Assembly: GCF_046569695.1 (NCBI RefSeq)
Contig: NZ_JBKHUI010000015.1
Location: 1-64,000, forward strand
Source of the DNA: Kluyvera sp046569695
GTDB taxonomy: Bacteria; Pseudomonadota; Gammaproteobacteria; Enterobacterales; Enterobacteriaceae
Length of the DNA: 64,000 bases
Reading direction: 5' to 3'
Numbering within the stretch: the first letter of the stretch is position 1; each line of letters opens with the position of its first letter. Made by a program: the position numbers and the translations under genes. Below the pieces are notes generated by a model. The model saw only the letters and a list, made by a program, of their open reading frames with translations. It did not search any database and was not told the origin of the DNA. This document shows positions 51,145 through 60,865 of this stretch, piece by piece.

Positions 51145-52100
51145 CGCTGCTGGCCTGGGGCGTTGCCTGGCTCCTCGATTTTATTATCGGCGACCCGCAG
51201 AGCTGGCCACATCCGGTGCGCTGGATTGGCAATCTGATCGCCGCCGTGCAGCGCGGCGTGCGCCGATTTTGCCACGGTGATGTCGCTTTACGCGTCGGCG
51301 GCGGGGTGATGTGGATCGTCGTGGTTGGGTTGACGTGGGGCGTCTCCTGGGGCGTGCTGATGTTAGCGCAGAGCATTCATCCGTGGCTTGGTTGGGCGGT
51401 TGAGGTGTGGATGATTTTCACCGTGCTGGCAGGGCGCTGCCTGGCGCAGTCGGCGCGGGACGTTGAGCGTCCACTGCGCGCGGGCGATTTGGCGGAAAGC
51501 CGTATCAAGCTGTCGTGGATTGTCGGGCGCGACACGTCGCAGCTCGAGCCGCAGCAGATTAACCGCGCGGTGGTCGAGACGGTGGCGGAAAACACCGTCG
51601 ACGGCATTATCGCGCCGCTCTTCTTCCTGCTGCTGGGCGGCGCGCCGCTGGCGATGGCCTACAAAGCGGTTAATACCCTGGATTCGATGGTCGGCTACAA
51701 GCATGAAAAATACCGCGCCATCGGCATGGTCAGCGCCCGCCTTGATGATGTAGCCAACTTTATCCCCGCCCGCCTGAGTTGGCTGCTTATCAGCCTCGCC
51801 GCTTTCTTCTGCCGCGAAGCGGGCGGCCGCGCGCTGCGCATTGGCTGGCGCGACCGTTACAACCACAGCAGCCCTAACTGTGGCTGGTCGGAGGCTACCG
51901 TCGCCGGAGCGCTCGGTATCCGGCTTGGCGGCCCAAACGATTATTTTGGCCAGCGCGTGGAGAAGCCGTGGATCGGCGATGCGGCGCGCGATATTTCCGT
52001 AGACGATATTTCCCGAACGATTCGACTGATGTGGGTATCTTCGACCCTGGCGCTGGTGCTGTTTATGGCAGCACGGTACTGGCTGGTCGGCGTAGCCTGA
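51141..52100 (+). CDS. cbiB: adenosylcobinamide-phosphate synthase CbiB
   Basis: Integral membrane protein that joins adenosylcobyric acid to aminopropanol phosphate (the CobD product). It has 319 residues, several hydrophobic segments and the conserved RDTSQLEP and ENTVDGIIAPLFF motifs. Start at ATG 51141, overlapping the cbiA stop (ATGA). The longer frame from 51030 lies entirely in cbiA. Confidence 0.95.
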   Translation: MTLLAWGVAWLLDFIIGDPQSWPHPVRWIGNLIAAVQRGVRRFCHGDVALRVGGGVMWIVVVGLTWGVSWGVLMLAQSIHPWLGWAVEVWMIFTVLAGRCLAQSARDVERPLRAGDLAESRIKLSWIVGRDTSQLEPQQINRAVVETVAENTVDGIIAPLFFLLLGGAPLAMAYKAVNTLDSMVGYKHEKYRAIGMVSARLDDVANFIPARLSWLLISLAAFFCREAGGRALRIGWRDRYNHSSPNCGWSEATVAGALGIRLGGPNDYFGQRVEKPWIGDAARDISVDDISRTIRLMWVSSTLALVLFMAARYWLVGVA

Positions 52101-52110
52101 GGACAAATAA

Positions 52111-52743
52111 ATGCATTATATCCAGCAACCGCAGGCCATTGAGGCGAAAAGCTTCGACATTATTGGCGACATTATTGCCGAGACGCGCCCCGACTATCGC
52201 TTTGCCAGCCCGTTGCACGAAGCCATTATCAAGCGGGTTATCCACACTACCGCCGATTTTGACTGGCTGGATATCCTGTGGTTTTCGCCCGACGCCCTTG
52301 AGCGTCTCAGCGCCGCGCTCAGCCAGCCCGGCATTCTGTATACCGACACCACCATGGCGCTCTCGGGAATTAATAAAACCCTGCTGGCGAAATTCGGCGG
52401 CGAGTGCCGCTGCTATATCAGCGATCCGCGCGTGGTCGCGGAGGCCAAAGCGCAGGGAATGACCCGCTCAATGGCGGCGGTGGATATCGCGGTGGCCGAA
52501 GAGGGCGAGAAGGTCTTTGTTTTCGGCAATGCGCCTACCGCGCTGTTTCGCCTGCTGGAACATGATGTCGCGGTGAACGGCGTGATTGGTGTGCCGGTTG
52601 GCTTCGTCGGCGCGGCGGAGTCGAAAGACGCCATGACGCACAGCGGCCTGCCGGGTATCGCCGCGCTGGGACGTAAAGGCGGCAGCAACGTCGCTGCCGC
52701 TATCGTCAACGCCATCCTGTACCACCTGCAGGGGGCGCGATGA
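52111..52743 (+). CDS. cbiC: cobalt-precorrin-8 methylmutase CbiC
   Basis: Moves the methyl group from C11 to C12 to give cobyrinic acid. It has 210 residues. The catalytic His is in IHTTADFDW (H45 by counting). GNAPTALFRLLE and a C-terminal GRKGGSNVAAA motif are conserved. Ten bp follow cbiB, and there is a 4-bp overlap with cbiD. Confidence 0.95.
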   Translation: MHYIQQPQAIEAKSFDIIGDIIAETRPDYRFASPLHEAIIKRVIHTTADFDWLDILWFSPDALERLSAALSQPGILYTDTTMALSGINKTLLAKFGGECRCYISDPRVVAEAKAQGMTRSMAAVDIAVAEEGEKVFVFGNAPTALFRLLEHDVAVNGVIGVPVGFVGAAESKDAMTHSGLPGIAALGRKGGSNVAAAIVNAILYHLQGAR

Positions 52744-53879
52744 GCGAGCAATCCTTTGATGACCCGGTGTGGCACAACGGCAAGGCGTTGCGTAAAGGCT
52801 ACACCACTGGCTCCAGCGCCACGGCGGCGGCGAAAGTCGCCGCGCTGATGGTGATGCGCCAGCACCTCATCCATCAGGTGTCGATTGTCACTCCCTCGGG
52901 TGTGACGTTGAATCTGAACGTCGAATCCCCACACGTCGAAGGTCAGCAGGGTATCGCCGCCATTCGCAAAGACGGCGGTGATGATATCGATGCCACCCAC
53001 GGCATGCTGATTTTTGCCCGCGTGACCCTCAACGACAGCGGCGAGATAACCCTGCGCGGCGGCGAGGGCGTTGGCACTGTCACCCGTAAAGGCATCGGGC
53101 TACCTATCGGCAGCGCGGCGATTAACCGTACCCCACGTCATACCATCGAAACCGCCGTCCGTGAGGCTATCGGCCCATCGCGCGGGGCCGACGTCGAAAT
53201 TTTCGCCCCGGAAGGCGAAGAGCGGGCGCAGAAAACCTACAACTCGCGGCTCGGTATTTTAGGCGGCATCTCAATTATCGGCACTACCGGCATCGTCACG
53301 CCGATGTCGGAGGAGAGCTGGAAGCGTTCGCTGTCGCTTGAGCTGGAGATTAAGCGCGCGGCGGGGCTGGAGCGGGTGGTGCTGGTGCCGGGCAACCACG
53401 GTGAGCGCTTCGTGCGCGAGCAGATGGGGATTGATTCTCAGGTGGTGGTCACCATGAGCAACTTCGTCGGCTACATGATTGAAGAAACCGTGCGCCTTGG
53501 GTTCCGCCAGATTGTGCTGATCGGCCATCCCGGCAAGCTGATTAAAATCGCCGCCGGTATCTTCCACACCCACAGCCATATTGCCGACGCGCGGATGGAA
53601 ACGCTGGTGGCGCACCTGGCGTTGCTCGGCGCACCGCTGGTGCTTCTGCGGCTGGTCAGCGAATGCGATACCACCGAAGCGGCGATGGAGCATATCGAGG
53701 CTTACGGTTTTCAGCATATCTACGACCACCTTGCCGAGCGCATCTGCCAGCGGGTAATGCAGATGCTGCGCTTTACCAAAACGCCGCCCACCTGTGACGC
53801 CATCATGTTCTCTTTTGATAACAAGGTTCTTGGCAGCAATCGCCCGGTCGAAGATATCGCACGGGAGGTAGCATGTTAA
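52740..53879 (+). CDS. cbiD: cobalt-precorrin-5B C1-methyltransferase CbiD
   Basis: Methylates C1 of the contracted corrin ring in the anaerobic pathway. It is 379 residues of the CbiD family, which lacks the usual precorrin methyltransferase fold. The KGYTTGSSATAAAK N-terminal motif and GHPGKLIKIAAGIFHTHSH are characteristic. It overlaps cbiE by 7 bp. Confidence 0.95.
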   Translation: MSEQSFDDPVWHNGKALRKGYTTGSSATAAAKVAALMVMRQHLIHQVSIVTPSGVTLNLNVESPHVEGQQGIAAIRKDGGDDIDATHGMLIFARVTLNDSGEITLRGGEGVGTVTRKGIGLPIGSAAINRTPRHTIETAVREAIGPSRGADVEIFAPEGEERAQKTYNSRLGILGGISIIGTTGIVTPMSEESWKRSLSLELEIKRAAGLERVVLVPGNHGERFVREQMGIDSQVVVTMSNFVGYMIEETVRLGFRQIVLIGHPGKLIKIAAGIFHTHSHIADARMETLVAHLALLGAPLVLLRLVSECDTTEAAMEHIEAYGFQHIYDHLAERICQRVMQMLRFTKTPPTCDAIMFSFDNKVLGSNRPVEDIAREVAC

Positions 53880-54478
53880 CGGTTGTCGGCATGGGGCCGT
53901 CGGGCCTGCATCTGATGACACCTGCGGCGCGAGAGGCGGTGGCGGCGGCAGAGGCGCTGGTGGGTGGTAAACGGCATTTGCAGCAGTTCCCTGATTTTCA
54001 CGGTGAGCAGTTTGCGCTGGGCGCCAACATTGCCGAACTGCTGGAGTGGCTTGGCGAGCGTGAAGCGCAGCAAGTGGTGGTACTGGCTTCCGGCGACCCG
54101 CTGTTTTACGGCATTGGTACACGGTTGGTTGCCCATTTTGGCATCGAACGCGTGCGCATTATTCCCGGCATCAGCGCGGTGCAGTACCTCTGCGCGAAGG
54201 TGGGCGTCGATATGAACGATATCTGGCTAACCAGCAGCCATGGGCGGGACGTCTGTTTTGATGAACTGGCGCGTCAGCGCAAGGTGGCGATGGTGACCGA
54301 CGGGCGCTGCGGGCCGCGTGAAATCGCCGCTCAGCTGGCGACGCGAGGTAAAGGGTATCGCTGGATGGTGATTGGCGAAAATCTGGCGATGGATAACGAG
54401 CGGATCCACTGGCTACCGGTCAGTGAGGTCGATGGCGAATATGAGATGAACGCGGTGGTGATCCTCGATGAAAGATGA
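53873..54478 (+). CDS. cbiE: cobalt-precorrin-7 C5-methyltransferase CbiE
   Basis: SAM-dependent methyltransferase (201 residues) acting at C5. It works with CbiT, whose equivalent is fused to it in aerobic CobL. The TP_methylase fold is shown by LTVVGMGPSG at the N-terminus and VLASGDPLFYGIG near 75-87. Start ATG 53873 overlaps cbiD; cbiT starts 11 bp before its end. Confidence 0.94.
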   Translation: MLTVVGMGPSGLHLMTPAAREAVAAAEALVGGKRHLQQFPDFHGEQFALGANIAELLEWLGEREAQQVVVLASGDPLFYGIGTRLVAHFGIERVRIIPGISAVQYLCAKVGVDMNDIWLTSSHGRDVCFDELARQRKVAMVTDGRCGPREIAAQLATRGKGYRWMVIGENLAMDNERIHWLPVSEVDGEYEMNAVVILDER

Positions 54479-55037
54479 GCTTTTTCTGCGCGGCGAGAAA
54501 GTGCCGATGACCAAAGAGGCGGTTCGCGCGCTGGCGCTAGCCAAACTTGAACTGCACCGGGCAAGCCACCTGATTGATATCGGTGCTGGTACCGGCAGCG
54601 TGTCGATTGAAGCCGCGCTGCAATACCCCTCGCTGCGGGTGACGGCGGTTGAGCGTAACCCCGCAGCCCTGCAACTGCTTGACGAAAATCGCCAGCATTT
54701 CGCCTGCGGCAATATTGAGATCCTGCCTGGCGAAGCACCAATGGTGATAACCGAACAAGCCGACGCCATTTTTATGGGCGGCAGCGGTGGCCATCTTGGG
54801 GAACTGATTGACTGGTCCTGGCAGCAGCTCTATCCCGGCGGTCGTCTGGTGATGACCTTTATCCTGCAGGAGAACCTGAACGCCGCTCTTGATCACCTGC
54901 AACAGCGGGGGATCAAACAGGCCGATTGTCTGCAACTGAACGTTTCGTCGCTGACCTCGCTTGGCAGCGGCCACTATTTCAAACCGAATAATCCCGTTTT
55001 TGTTATCGCCTGTCAGAAGGAAGAAAACCATGGCTGA
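54468..55037 (+). CDS. cbiT: cobalt-precorrin-6B C15-methyltransferase (decarboxylating) CbiT
   Basis: Methylates C15 and removes the C12 acetate carboxyl. It has 189 residues with a Rossmann-type SAM domain (LIDIGAGTGSVSIEAAL, near residues 35-51). It overlaps both cbiE (11 bp) and cbiF (8 bp). Confidence 0.94.
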   Translation: MKDELFLRGEKVPMTKEAVRALALAKLELHRASHLIDIGAGTGSVSIEAALQYPSLRVTAVERNPAALQLLDENRQHFACGNIEILPGEAPMVITEQADAIFMGGSGGHLGELIDWSWQQLYPGGRLVMTFILQENLNAALDHLQQRGIKQADCLQLNVSSLTSLGSGHYFKPNNPVFVIACQKEENHG

Positions 55038-55803
55038 GACATTTGACCCCCGTAGCGTGTGGTTCGTTGGCGCAGGGCCGGGCGACCGTGAGCTGATTAC
55101 CCTCAAGGGTTACCGATTGCTACAGCAGGCCCAGGTGGTTATTTACGCCGGTTCGCTGATTAACACCGAGCTACTGGCGTATTGCCCCGCAGATGCCGAG
55201 TGCCACGACAGCGCCGAACTGCATCTGGAGCAAATTCTCGACCTGATGGAAGCGGGCGTGAAAGCCGGGAAAACCGTGGTGCGTTTACAGACCGGCGACG
55301 TCTCGCTGTACGGCTCGGTGCGCGAACAGGGCGAAGAGCTGACCAAACGCGGCATCGACTGGCAGGTGGTGCCGGGCGTCAGCGCATTTTTGGGGGCGGC
55401 GGCGGAGCTGGGCGTCGAGTACACCGTGCCGGAAGTCTCTCAGAGCCTGATTATTACCCGCCTCGAAGGGCGCACGCCGGTACCGGAACGGGAGCAGCTT
55501 GAATCGTTTGCCAGCCACCAGACCTCGATGGCGATTTATCTCTCGGTACAGCGCATTCACCGGGTGGCGGAGCGCCTGATTGAAGGCGGCTATCCGGCCA
55601 CCACGCCAGTGGCGGTTATCTATAAAGCGACCTGGCCGGAAAGCCAGACCGTGCGCGGCACGCTGGCCGATATCGGCGACAAGGTCCGCGATGCGGGGAT
55701 CCGTAAAACGGCGCTCATTCTGGTTGGGAATTTCCTTGGGGATGAGTATCACTACTCAAAACTCTACGCGGCGGACTTCAGTCATGAATACCGTAAAGCC
55801 TGA
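55030..55803 (+). CDS. cbiF: cobalt-precorrin-4 C11-methyltransferase CbiF
   Basis: SAM-dependent methyltransferase of the TP_methylase fold, 257 residues as in Salmonella. The WFVGAGPGDRELITLKG N-terminal motif and LQTGDVSLYGS are characteristic. Start at ATG 55030 (MAETFDPRS) with an AAGGAAG ribosome site; the longer frame from 54961 lies in cbiT. It overlaps cbiG by 20 bp. Confidence 0.95.
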   Translation: MAETFDPRSVWFVGAGPGDRELITLKGYRLLQQAQVVIYAGSLINTELLAYCPADAECHDSAELHLEQILDLMEAGVKAGKTVVRLQTGDVSLYGSVREQGEELTKRGIDWQVVPGVSAFLGAAAELGVEYTVPEVSQSLIITRLEGRTPVPEREQLESFASHQTSMAIYLSVQRIHRVAERLIEGGYPATTPVAVIYKATWPESQTVRGTLADIGDKVRDAGIRKTALILVGNFLGDEYHYSKLYAADFSHEYRKA

Positions 55804-56839
55804 ATCTATTGCGCTTTTCTGCCTGACTCCCGGCGGCGTAACGCTGGCTAAACGGCTGGCGGCCATGCTGCCGTTAACCTGTTTTACCAACGAGAAGCTG
55901 CTGGAGGAGGGCTTTTTACCCTTTGAAAACGGCTTCGCCAACGCCGCGCGTGAGGCCTTCAGCAGCTATTCGGCGCTGATTTTCATCGGTGCGACCGGTA
56001 TCGCGGTACGCGTACTGGCTCCGTTGGTTAACGACAAGTTTAACGACCCGGCGGTGGTGGTGATTGATGAACGCGGGCAGCACGTTATCAGCCTGCTCTC
56101 CGGCCACGCGGGCGGCGCGAATGCGTTGAGCCGCTATCTGGCGGGCATGCTGGGCGCCGATCCGGTGATCACGACCGCTACCGACGTGAATGATATGGCG
56201 GCTCTGGATACGCTGGCATTTCAGCTTAATGCGCGAATGACCGACTTCCGCGCGGCGGTGAAAATCGTCAACCAGATGCTGGTGAGCCAGCAGCGCGTCG
56301 GCCTGTGGTGGGACGAAGAGCTGGATGAGGACGTCAGCCACTGCGACCGGCGTGGGTTTATCACCGTAACCGATCTGCATCAGCTTCCTGAACTGGATGC
56401 GCTGGTCTGCATCACCCTGCGTAACGACCTGCCGGCGATCGCCGTACCACACTGGAAGCTGGTGCCGCAGCGAGTAGTCGCGGGAATTGGCTGCCGTCGC
56501 GATACGCCGTTCCCGCTGTTAGCGGCGCTGCTGACGCGCCAGCTTGAGGCGCAGCGGCTTGATCCGCTAGCCCTGAAAGTTATCGGCAGCGTCACGCTGA
56601 AGAAAAACGAGCAGGGGTTGATTCAGCTGGCTTCCTGCTGCCGCGTGCCGTTTGAAACCTTTACCGCTGATGCGCTGCGCGAGCATGAGCATCACTTTCC
56701 TGCTTCATCGTTCGTCAGAAAAACCGTCGGCGTCGGGAGCGTATCGGGTCCGGCGGCCTGGCTGCTGAGCCATGGGCAACTGTTGGGCGAAACCCTGCGC
56801 GAGCAGGGCGTCACTATTACTTTGGGAGTTTCACACTGA
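55784..56839 (+). CDS. cbiG: cobalt-precorrin-5A hydrolase CbiG
   Basis: Opens the delta-lactone ring and releases acetaldehyde (the C20-derived two-carbon unit) in the anaerobic pathway. It has 351 residues, the Salmonella length, with FIGATGIAVRVLAP and GIGCRRDTP motifs. Start ATG 55784 (MNTVKPESIALF); a much longer frame upstream lies in cbiF. Its stop overlaps the cbiH start by one base. Confidence 0.95.
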   Translation: MNTVKPESIALFCLTPGGVTLAKRLAAMLPLTCFTNEKLLEEGFLPFENGFANAAREAFSSYSALIFIGATGIAVRVLAPLVNDKFNDPAVVVIDERGQHVISLLSGHAGGANALSRYLAGMLGADPVITTATDVNDMAALDTLAFQLNARMTDFRAAVKIVNQMLVSQQRVGLWWDEELDEDVSHCDRRGFITVTDLHQLPELDALVCITLRNDLPAIAVPHWKLVPQRVVAGIGCRRDTPFPLLAALLTRQLEAQRLDPLALKVIGSVTLKKNEQGLIQLASCCRVPFETFTADALREHEHHFPASSFVRKTVGVGSVSGPAAWLLSHGQLLGETLREQGVTITLGVSH

Positions 56840-57564
56840 TGTTAAGCGTAATCGGAATTGGCCCTGGCTCGCAGTCAATGATGACCATGGAAGCCGTTGA
56901 GGCGCTGCAGGCGGCGGAAATCGTCGTTGGCTATAAAACCTATACCCACCTGGTGAAAGCCTTTACCGGCGATAAGCAGGTGATCAAAACCGGGATGTGT
57001 AAAGAGATTGAGCGCTGCCAGGCGGCGATTGAGCTGGCGCAGGCCGGGCACAACGTGGCGCTGATTAGCAGCGGCGATGCCGGTATTTACGGAATGGCCG
57101 GGCTGGTGCTGGAGCTGGTGAGCAAGCAGAAGCTGGACGTGGAAGTGCGCCTGATCCCGGGCATGACCGCCAGCATCGCTGCGGCCTCGCTGCTGGGCGC
57201 GCCGCTGATGCACGACTTCTGCCATATCAGCCTCAGCGACCTGCTCACCCCGTGGCCAGTCATTGAAAAACGTATTATCGCCGCAGGGGAAGCTGACTTC
57301 GTTATCTGCTTCTACAACCCGCGCAGCCGCGGCCGTGAAGGGCATCTGGCTCGCGCCTTTGAACTGCTCTCCGCCGTCAAAAGCGCCGATACGCCGGTGG
57401 GCGTGGTGAAGTCCGCCGGGCGTAAAAAGCAGGAAAAATGGCTGACTACCCTCGGCACGATGGATTTTGAACCAGTGGATATGACCAGCCTGGTTATCGT
57501 TGGTAACAAAACCACCTATGTGCAGGACGGCCTGATGATCACCCCGCGGGGCTACGTGCTGTGA
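56839..57564 (+). CDS. cbiH: cobalt-precorrin-3 C17-methyltransferase CbiH
   Basis: Methylates C17 and drives ring contraction. It has 241 residues of TP_methylase fold: VIGIGPGSQSMMT at the N-terminus, SSGDAGIYGMAG near 75-86, and CFYNPRSRGREGHL near 158. It overlaps cbiJ by 4 bp. Confidence 0.95.
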   Translation: MLSVIGIGPGSQSMMTMEAVEALQAAEIVVGYKTYTHLVKAFTGDKQVIKTGMCKEIERCQAAIELAQAGHNVALISSGDAGIYGMAGLVLELVSKQKLDVEVRLIPGMTASIAAASLLGAPLMHDFCHISLSDLLTPWPVIEKRIIAAGEADFVICFYNPRSRGREGHLARAFELLSAVKSADTPVGVVKSAGRKKQEKWLTTLGTMDFEPVDMTSLVIVGNKTTYVQDGLMITPRGYVL

Positions 57565-58361
57565 GTTTTGGTGACGTACTGGTGGTGGGCGGTACCAGCG
57601 ATGCGCGCGCGCTGTGCCTGCTGCTGGATGCCGCGCAGGTGCATTACACCGTGTCGGTGGCAACGCCAACCGGTGAAGCGCTGGCGGGCGATATTCAGGG
57701 GCAGGTGCGCTGTGGCCGCCTGACGCGAGAAGAAATGGTGGCCTGGCTGCGCGAGCAAGGCACGCGCTGGGTGATTGATGCTTCGCACCCCTATGCCGAA
57801 GCGGTGAGCCGCAACGTGCTGGATGCGTGTACAGAGGCGGGCGTACTGCTGAGCCGCTACCAGCGCCCGGATCAACAGGGCGAACTGACGCACCCGCTGC
57901 TGCACAATGTCACCAGCATTGATCAAGCCTGTGAACGGATTAAACCGTTGGGCCAGCGCGTGCTGTTGACCACCGGCAGCAAAGATCTGGCGCTGTGGCG
58001 CGCCGGGCTGGCGGAAAAAACGCTGCTGGCCCGTGTGCTGCCGGTGCCAAACGTGGTGCAGCAATGCGCTGACCTTGGCTTTGGCGTGGGTGAGATTTTT
58101 GCCATCTGCGCGCCGTTCAGCGCGGAATTTAACGCCGCGTTTTACCGCCACTGCCGCGCCGACGTGGTGGTGACTAAAGCCTCCGGCACGGAGGGCGGCT
58201 ATCTGGAAAAGGTTCAGCCCTGCCTCGATGCCGGGCTTCCCTGCATCGTCATTACCCGCCCGGCGCCGCTGGTGGCCGGAGACGAATTACTGGAAAGTCA
58301 GTCCGCTTTTGCCGAGCGCTTAGCCCGCTGGCTGGCCGATGACAAAAGGAATCAAGCATGA
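57561..58361 (+). CDS. cbiJ: cobalt-precorrin-6A reductase CbiJ
   Basis: NADH-dependent reduction of cobalt-precorrin-6A. It has 266 residues, starting at GTG 57561 (MSFGDVLVVGGTSDARAL) with a 4-bp overlap of cbiH. DASHPYAEAVS and TKASGTEGGYLEKV motifs are conserved in the CbiJ/CobK family. It overlaps cbiK by 4 bp. Confidence 0.94.
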   Translation: MSFGDVLVVGGTSDARALCLLLDAAQVHYTVSVATPTGEALAGDIQGQVRCGRLTREEMVAWLREQGTRWVIDASHPYAEAVSRNVLDACTEAGVLLSRYQRPDQQGELTHPLLHNVTSIDQACERIKPLGQRVLLTTGSKDLALWRAGLAEKTLLARVLPVPNVVQQCADLGFGVGEIFAICAPFSAEFNAAFYRHCRADVVVTKASGTEGGYLEKVQPCLDAGLPCIVITRPAPLVAGDELLESQSAFAERLARWLADDKRNQA

Positions 58362-59137
58362 AAAAAGCCCTATTGGTGGTGAGCTTCGGCACCAGCTACC
58401 ACGACACCTGCGAGAAGAATATTGTCGCCTGCGAACGCGAACTGGCGGCCAGCTGCCCCGACCGTGATCTGTTCCGCGCTTTTACCTCGGGGATGATCAT
58501 CCGCAAGCTGAAAGCGCGCGACGGCATTGAAACCGATACCCCGCTTGAGGCACTGCAAAAGCTGGCGGATCTCGGATATGAAGACGTCGCGGTACAGTCA
58601 CTGCACATTATCAACGGCGACGAGTACGAAAAAATTGCCCGCGAAGTACAGAGCCTGCGCCCGCTGTTCAAGCGTCTGACTCTCGGCACGCCGCTGTTGA
58701 GCGGCCACGACGACTACGTGCGCCTGATGGATGCGCTGACCCAACAGATGCCCGCGCTGAACGCCAACGAGAAAGTGGTGTTTATGGGCCACGGTGCCAG
58801 CCACCACGCCTTTGCCGCCTACGCCTGCCTCGACCATATGATGACCGCCCAGCGCTTCCCGGCGCGCGTCGGCGCGGTGGAGAGCTACCCGGAAGTGGAG
58901 GTGCTGATTGAGAGCATGAGCAAAGAGGGCGTCAGCGCCGTACACCTGATGCCGCTGATGCTGGTAGCTGGCGACCACGCTATTAACGACATGGCCTCTG
59001 ACGAAGAGGACTCATGGAAAACGCTGTTTAACGCGGCGGGTATTCCGGCAACCCCGTGGCTGTGCGGGCTGGGCGAAAACCCGGTGGTGCGCGCCATGTT
59101 CGTTGAACATCTGCAACAGTCTCTGGAGGCAGCATGA
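58358..59137 (+). CDS. cbiK: sirohydrochlorin cobaltochelatase CbiK
   Basis: Inserts Co2+ into sirohydrochlorin, the entry step of the oxygen-independent pathway. It has 259 residues. The catalytic His145 (MGHGASHH) and His207 (AGDHAIND) of the Salmonella enzyme are both in place by direct counting. Its presence marks the early-cobalt pathway, as opposed to the late CobNST chelatase. Confidence 0.95.
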   Translation: MKKALLVVSFGTSYHDTCEKNIVACERELAASCPDRDLFRAFTSGMIIRKLKARDGIETDTPLEALQKLADLGYEDVAVQSLHIINGDEYEKIAREVQSLRPLFKRLTLGTPLLSGHDDYVRLMDALTQQMPALNANEKVVFMGHGASHHAFAAYACLDHMMTAQRFPARVGAVESYPEVEVLIESMSKEGVSAVHLMPLMLVAGDHAINDMASDEEDSWKTLFNAAGIPATPWLCGLGENPVVRAMFVEHLQQSLEAA

Positions 59138-59847
59138 GCGGCAAACTGTATGCCCTGAGCACCGGGCCGGGCGCGTCTGACCTGATTACCGTGCGCGCGG
59201 CGCGCATTCTCGGCTCGTTGGATATTCTCTACGCTCCGGCGGGGCGCAAAGGCGGCGACAGCCTGGCGCTCTCTATCGTGCGCGAATACCTCGGTGAGCA
59301 GACCGAAGTGCGCTGCTGTCACTTCCCGATGAGCGCCGATAGCGCCGAAAAAGAGGCGGTGTGGGATGACGTTTCGGCGGCGCTGGTGCGCGAAGTCGAA
59401 GCCGGGAAAAACGTCGGTTTTATTACCCTTGGCGATGCGATGCTGTTCAGCACCTGGGTCTTTTTACTTCAGCGTATCGGCAGCCGCGAATGGCTGGAGA
59501 TTGTGCCCGGCGTCACCTCGTTTGCCGCCATTGCCGCCCGCAGCAAAACGCCGCTGGCGATGGAGCAACAGTCGCTGGCGGTGGTCGCCTGCACCGCGCC
59601 GGAAGACGAGATTGAACGCGCGCTGGCACAGCACGACAGCCTGGTATTGATGAAAGTTTACGGCCGCTTCCCGCGTATTAAAGCGCTGCTGGCAAAAGCG
59701 GGGCTGCTGGATAACGCGCTGCTGATGGCCGAAGCGACGCTGCCCGGCGAGCAGTGCTGGCGGCATCTGGGCGAGGTCGCTGACGACCTGCCATTACCCT
59801 ATTTCTCGACCATTCTGGTCAATAAACAGTGGGGGCAAAAGCAATGA
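59134..59847 (+). CDS. cbiL: cobalt-factor II C20-methyltransferase CbiL
   Basis: SAM-dependent methylation at C20. It has 237 residues of TP_methylase fold: LYALSTGPGASDLITVRAAR at the N-terminus, LGDAMLFSTW near 93-102, and VPGVTSFAAIAAR. It overlaps cbiK and cbiM by 4 bp each. Confidence 0.95.
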   Translation: MSGKLYALSTGPGASDLITVRAARILGSLDILYAPAGRKGGDSLALSIVREYLGEQTEVRCCHFPMSADSAEKEAVWDDVSAALVREVEAGKNVGFITLGDAMLFSTWVFLLQRIGSREWLEIVPGVTSFAAIAARSKTPLAMEQQSLAVVACTAPEDEIERALAQHDSLVLMKVYGRFPRIKALLAKAGLLDNALLMAEATLPGEQCWRHLGEVADDLPLPYFSTILVNKQWGQKQ

Positions 59848-60587
59848 AACTGGAACAACAGCTGAAGCGATTGTCGTTCAGCGGATTAGCGGCGGCGATA
59901 CTGCTGCTGATTGTGCCGCAAGAGGCGTTTGCGATGCACATCATGGAAGGATTCCTGCCGCCGATGTGGGCGCTGGCCTGGTGGCTGCTTTTTCTGCCGT
60001 GCCTGTGGTACGGGCTGGTGCGTCTGCGCCGTATCGTGCAGGAGGACAGCAACCAGAAGGTGCTGCTGGCGCTGTGTGGAGCGTTTATCTTCGTGCTCTC
60101 GGCGCTGAAGATCCCGTCGGTCACCGGTAGCTGCTCGCACCCAACTGGCGTCGGGTTGGCGGTTATCCTGTTTGGGCCGGGCGTGGTGGCCATTCTCGGC
60201 GCAATCGTGCTGCTGTTCCAGGCGCTGCTGTTGGCCCATGGCGGCCTGACGACGCTCGGCGCTAACGGTATGTCGATGGCGGTAATTGGGCCAATCGTCG
60301 GTTATCTGGTGTGGCAAATGGCCTGTAAGGCCGGGTTCCGCCGCGATGTGTCGGTGTTCCTGTGTGCGATGCTGGCGGATCTGGCAACTTACTTTGTCAC
60401 CTCTATTCAACTGGGCGTCGCCTTCCCAGACCCGCAGGCGGGCTTTATCGGGTCGAGCATGAAATTTATGGGCATCTTCTGCCTGACGCAGATCCCTATC
60501 GCCATTGCTGAAGGGCTGCTGACGGTGATGATTTATGACCAGCTGTGTAAACGCCAGCTGATTGCAACCGAAGGAGCGCTAAGATGA
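59844..60587 (+). CDS. cbiM: cobalt ECF transporter substrate-capture protein CbiM
   Basis: Membrane S-component of the CbiMNQO cobalt uptake system. It has 247 residues with an N-terminal signal-like segment ending AFA, then MHIMEGFLPP, whose N-terminal Met-His of the mature protein ligates Co2+ in the family. Seven or so membrane helices. Start at ATG 59844 (MKLEQQ); the five codons upstream belong to cbiL. Confidence 0.95.
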   Translation: MKLEQQLKRLSFSGLAAAILLLIVPQEAFAMHIMEGFLPPMWALAWWLLFLPCLWYGLVRLRRIVQEDSNQKVLLALCGAFIFVLSALKIPSVTGSCSHPTGVGLAVILFGPGVVAILGAIVLLFQALLLAHGGLTTLGANGMSMAVIGPIVGYLVWQMACKAGFRRDVSVFLCAMLADLATYFVTSIQLGVAFPDPQAGFIGSSMKFMGIFCLTQIPIAIAEGLLTVMIYDQLCKRQLIATEGALR

Positions 60588-60865
60588 AAAAGACACTGAT
60601 CCTGCTGGCGATGGTGATTGCGCTGGTTATTCTGCCGTTCTTTATCAACCACGGCGGCGAATACGGCGGCTCTGACGATCAGGCTGAAGGCGTGATAACC
60701 GAGGTTGATCCCGGCTATAAGCCGTGGTTCCAGCCGCTGTACGAACCGGCGAGCGGAGAAATTGAGAGCCTGCTGTTTACTCTGCAGGGCTCTTTGGGGG
60801 CGGCGGTGATTTTCTATATTCTTGGCTACTATAAGGGCCGCCAGCGCCATGATGACCGGGCTTGA
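60584..60865 (+). CDS. cbiN: cobalt transporter accessory subunit CbiN
   Basis: Small 93-residue membrane protein with two helices (about 5-21 and 65-83) flanking a periplasmic loop rich in acidic residues. CbiN is needed for cobalt loading of CbiM. It overlaps cbiM by 4 bp and cbiQ by 14 bp. Confidence 0.94.
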   Translation: MKKTLILLAMVIALVILPFFINHGGEYGGSDDQAEGVITEVDPGYKPWFQPLYEPASGEIESLLFTLQGSLGAAVIFYILGYYKGRQRHDDRA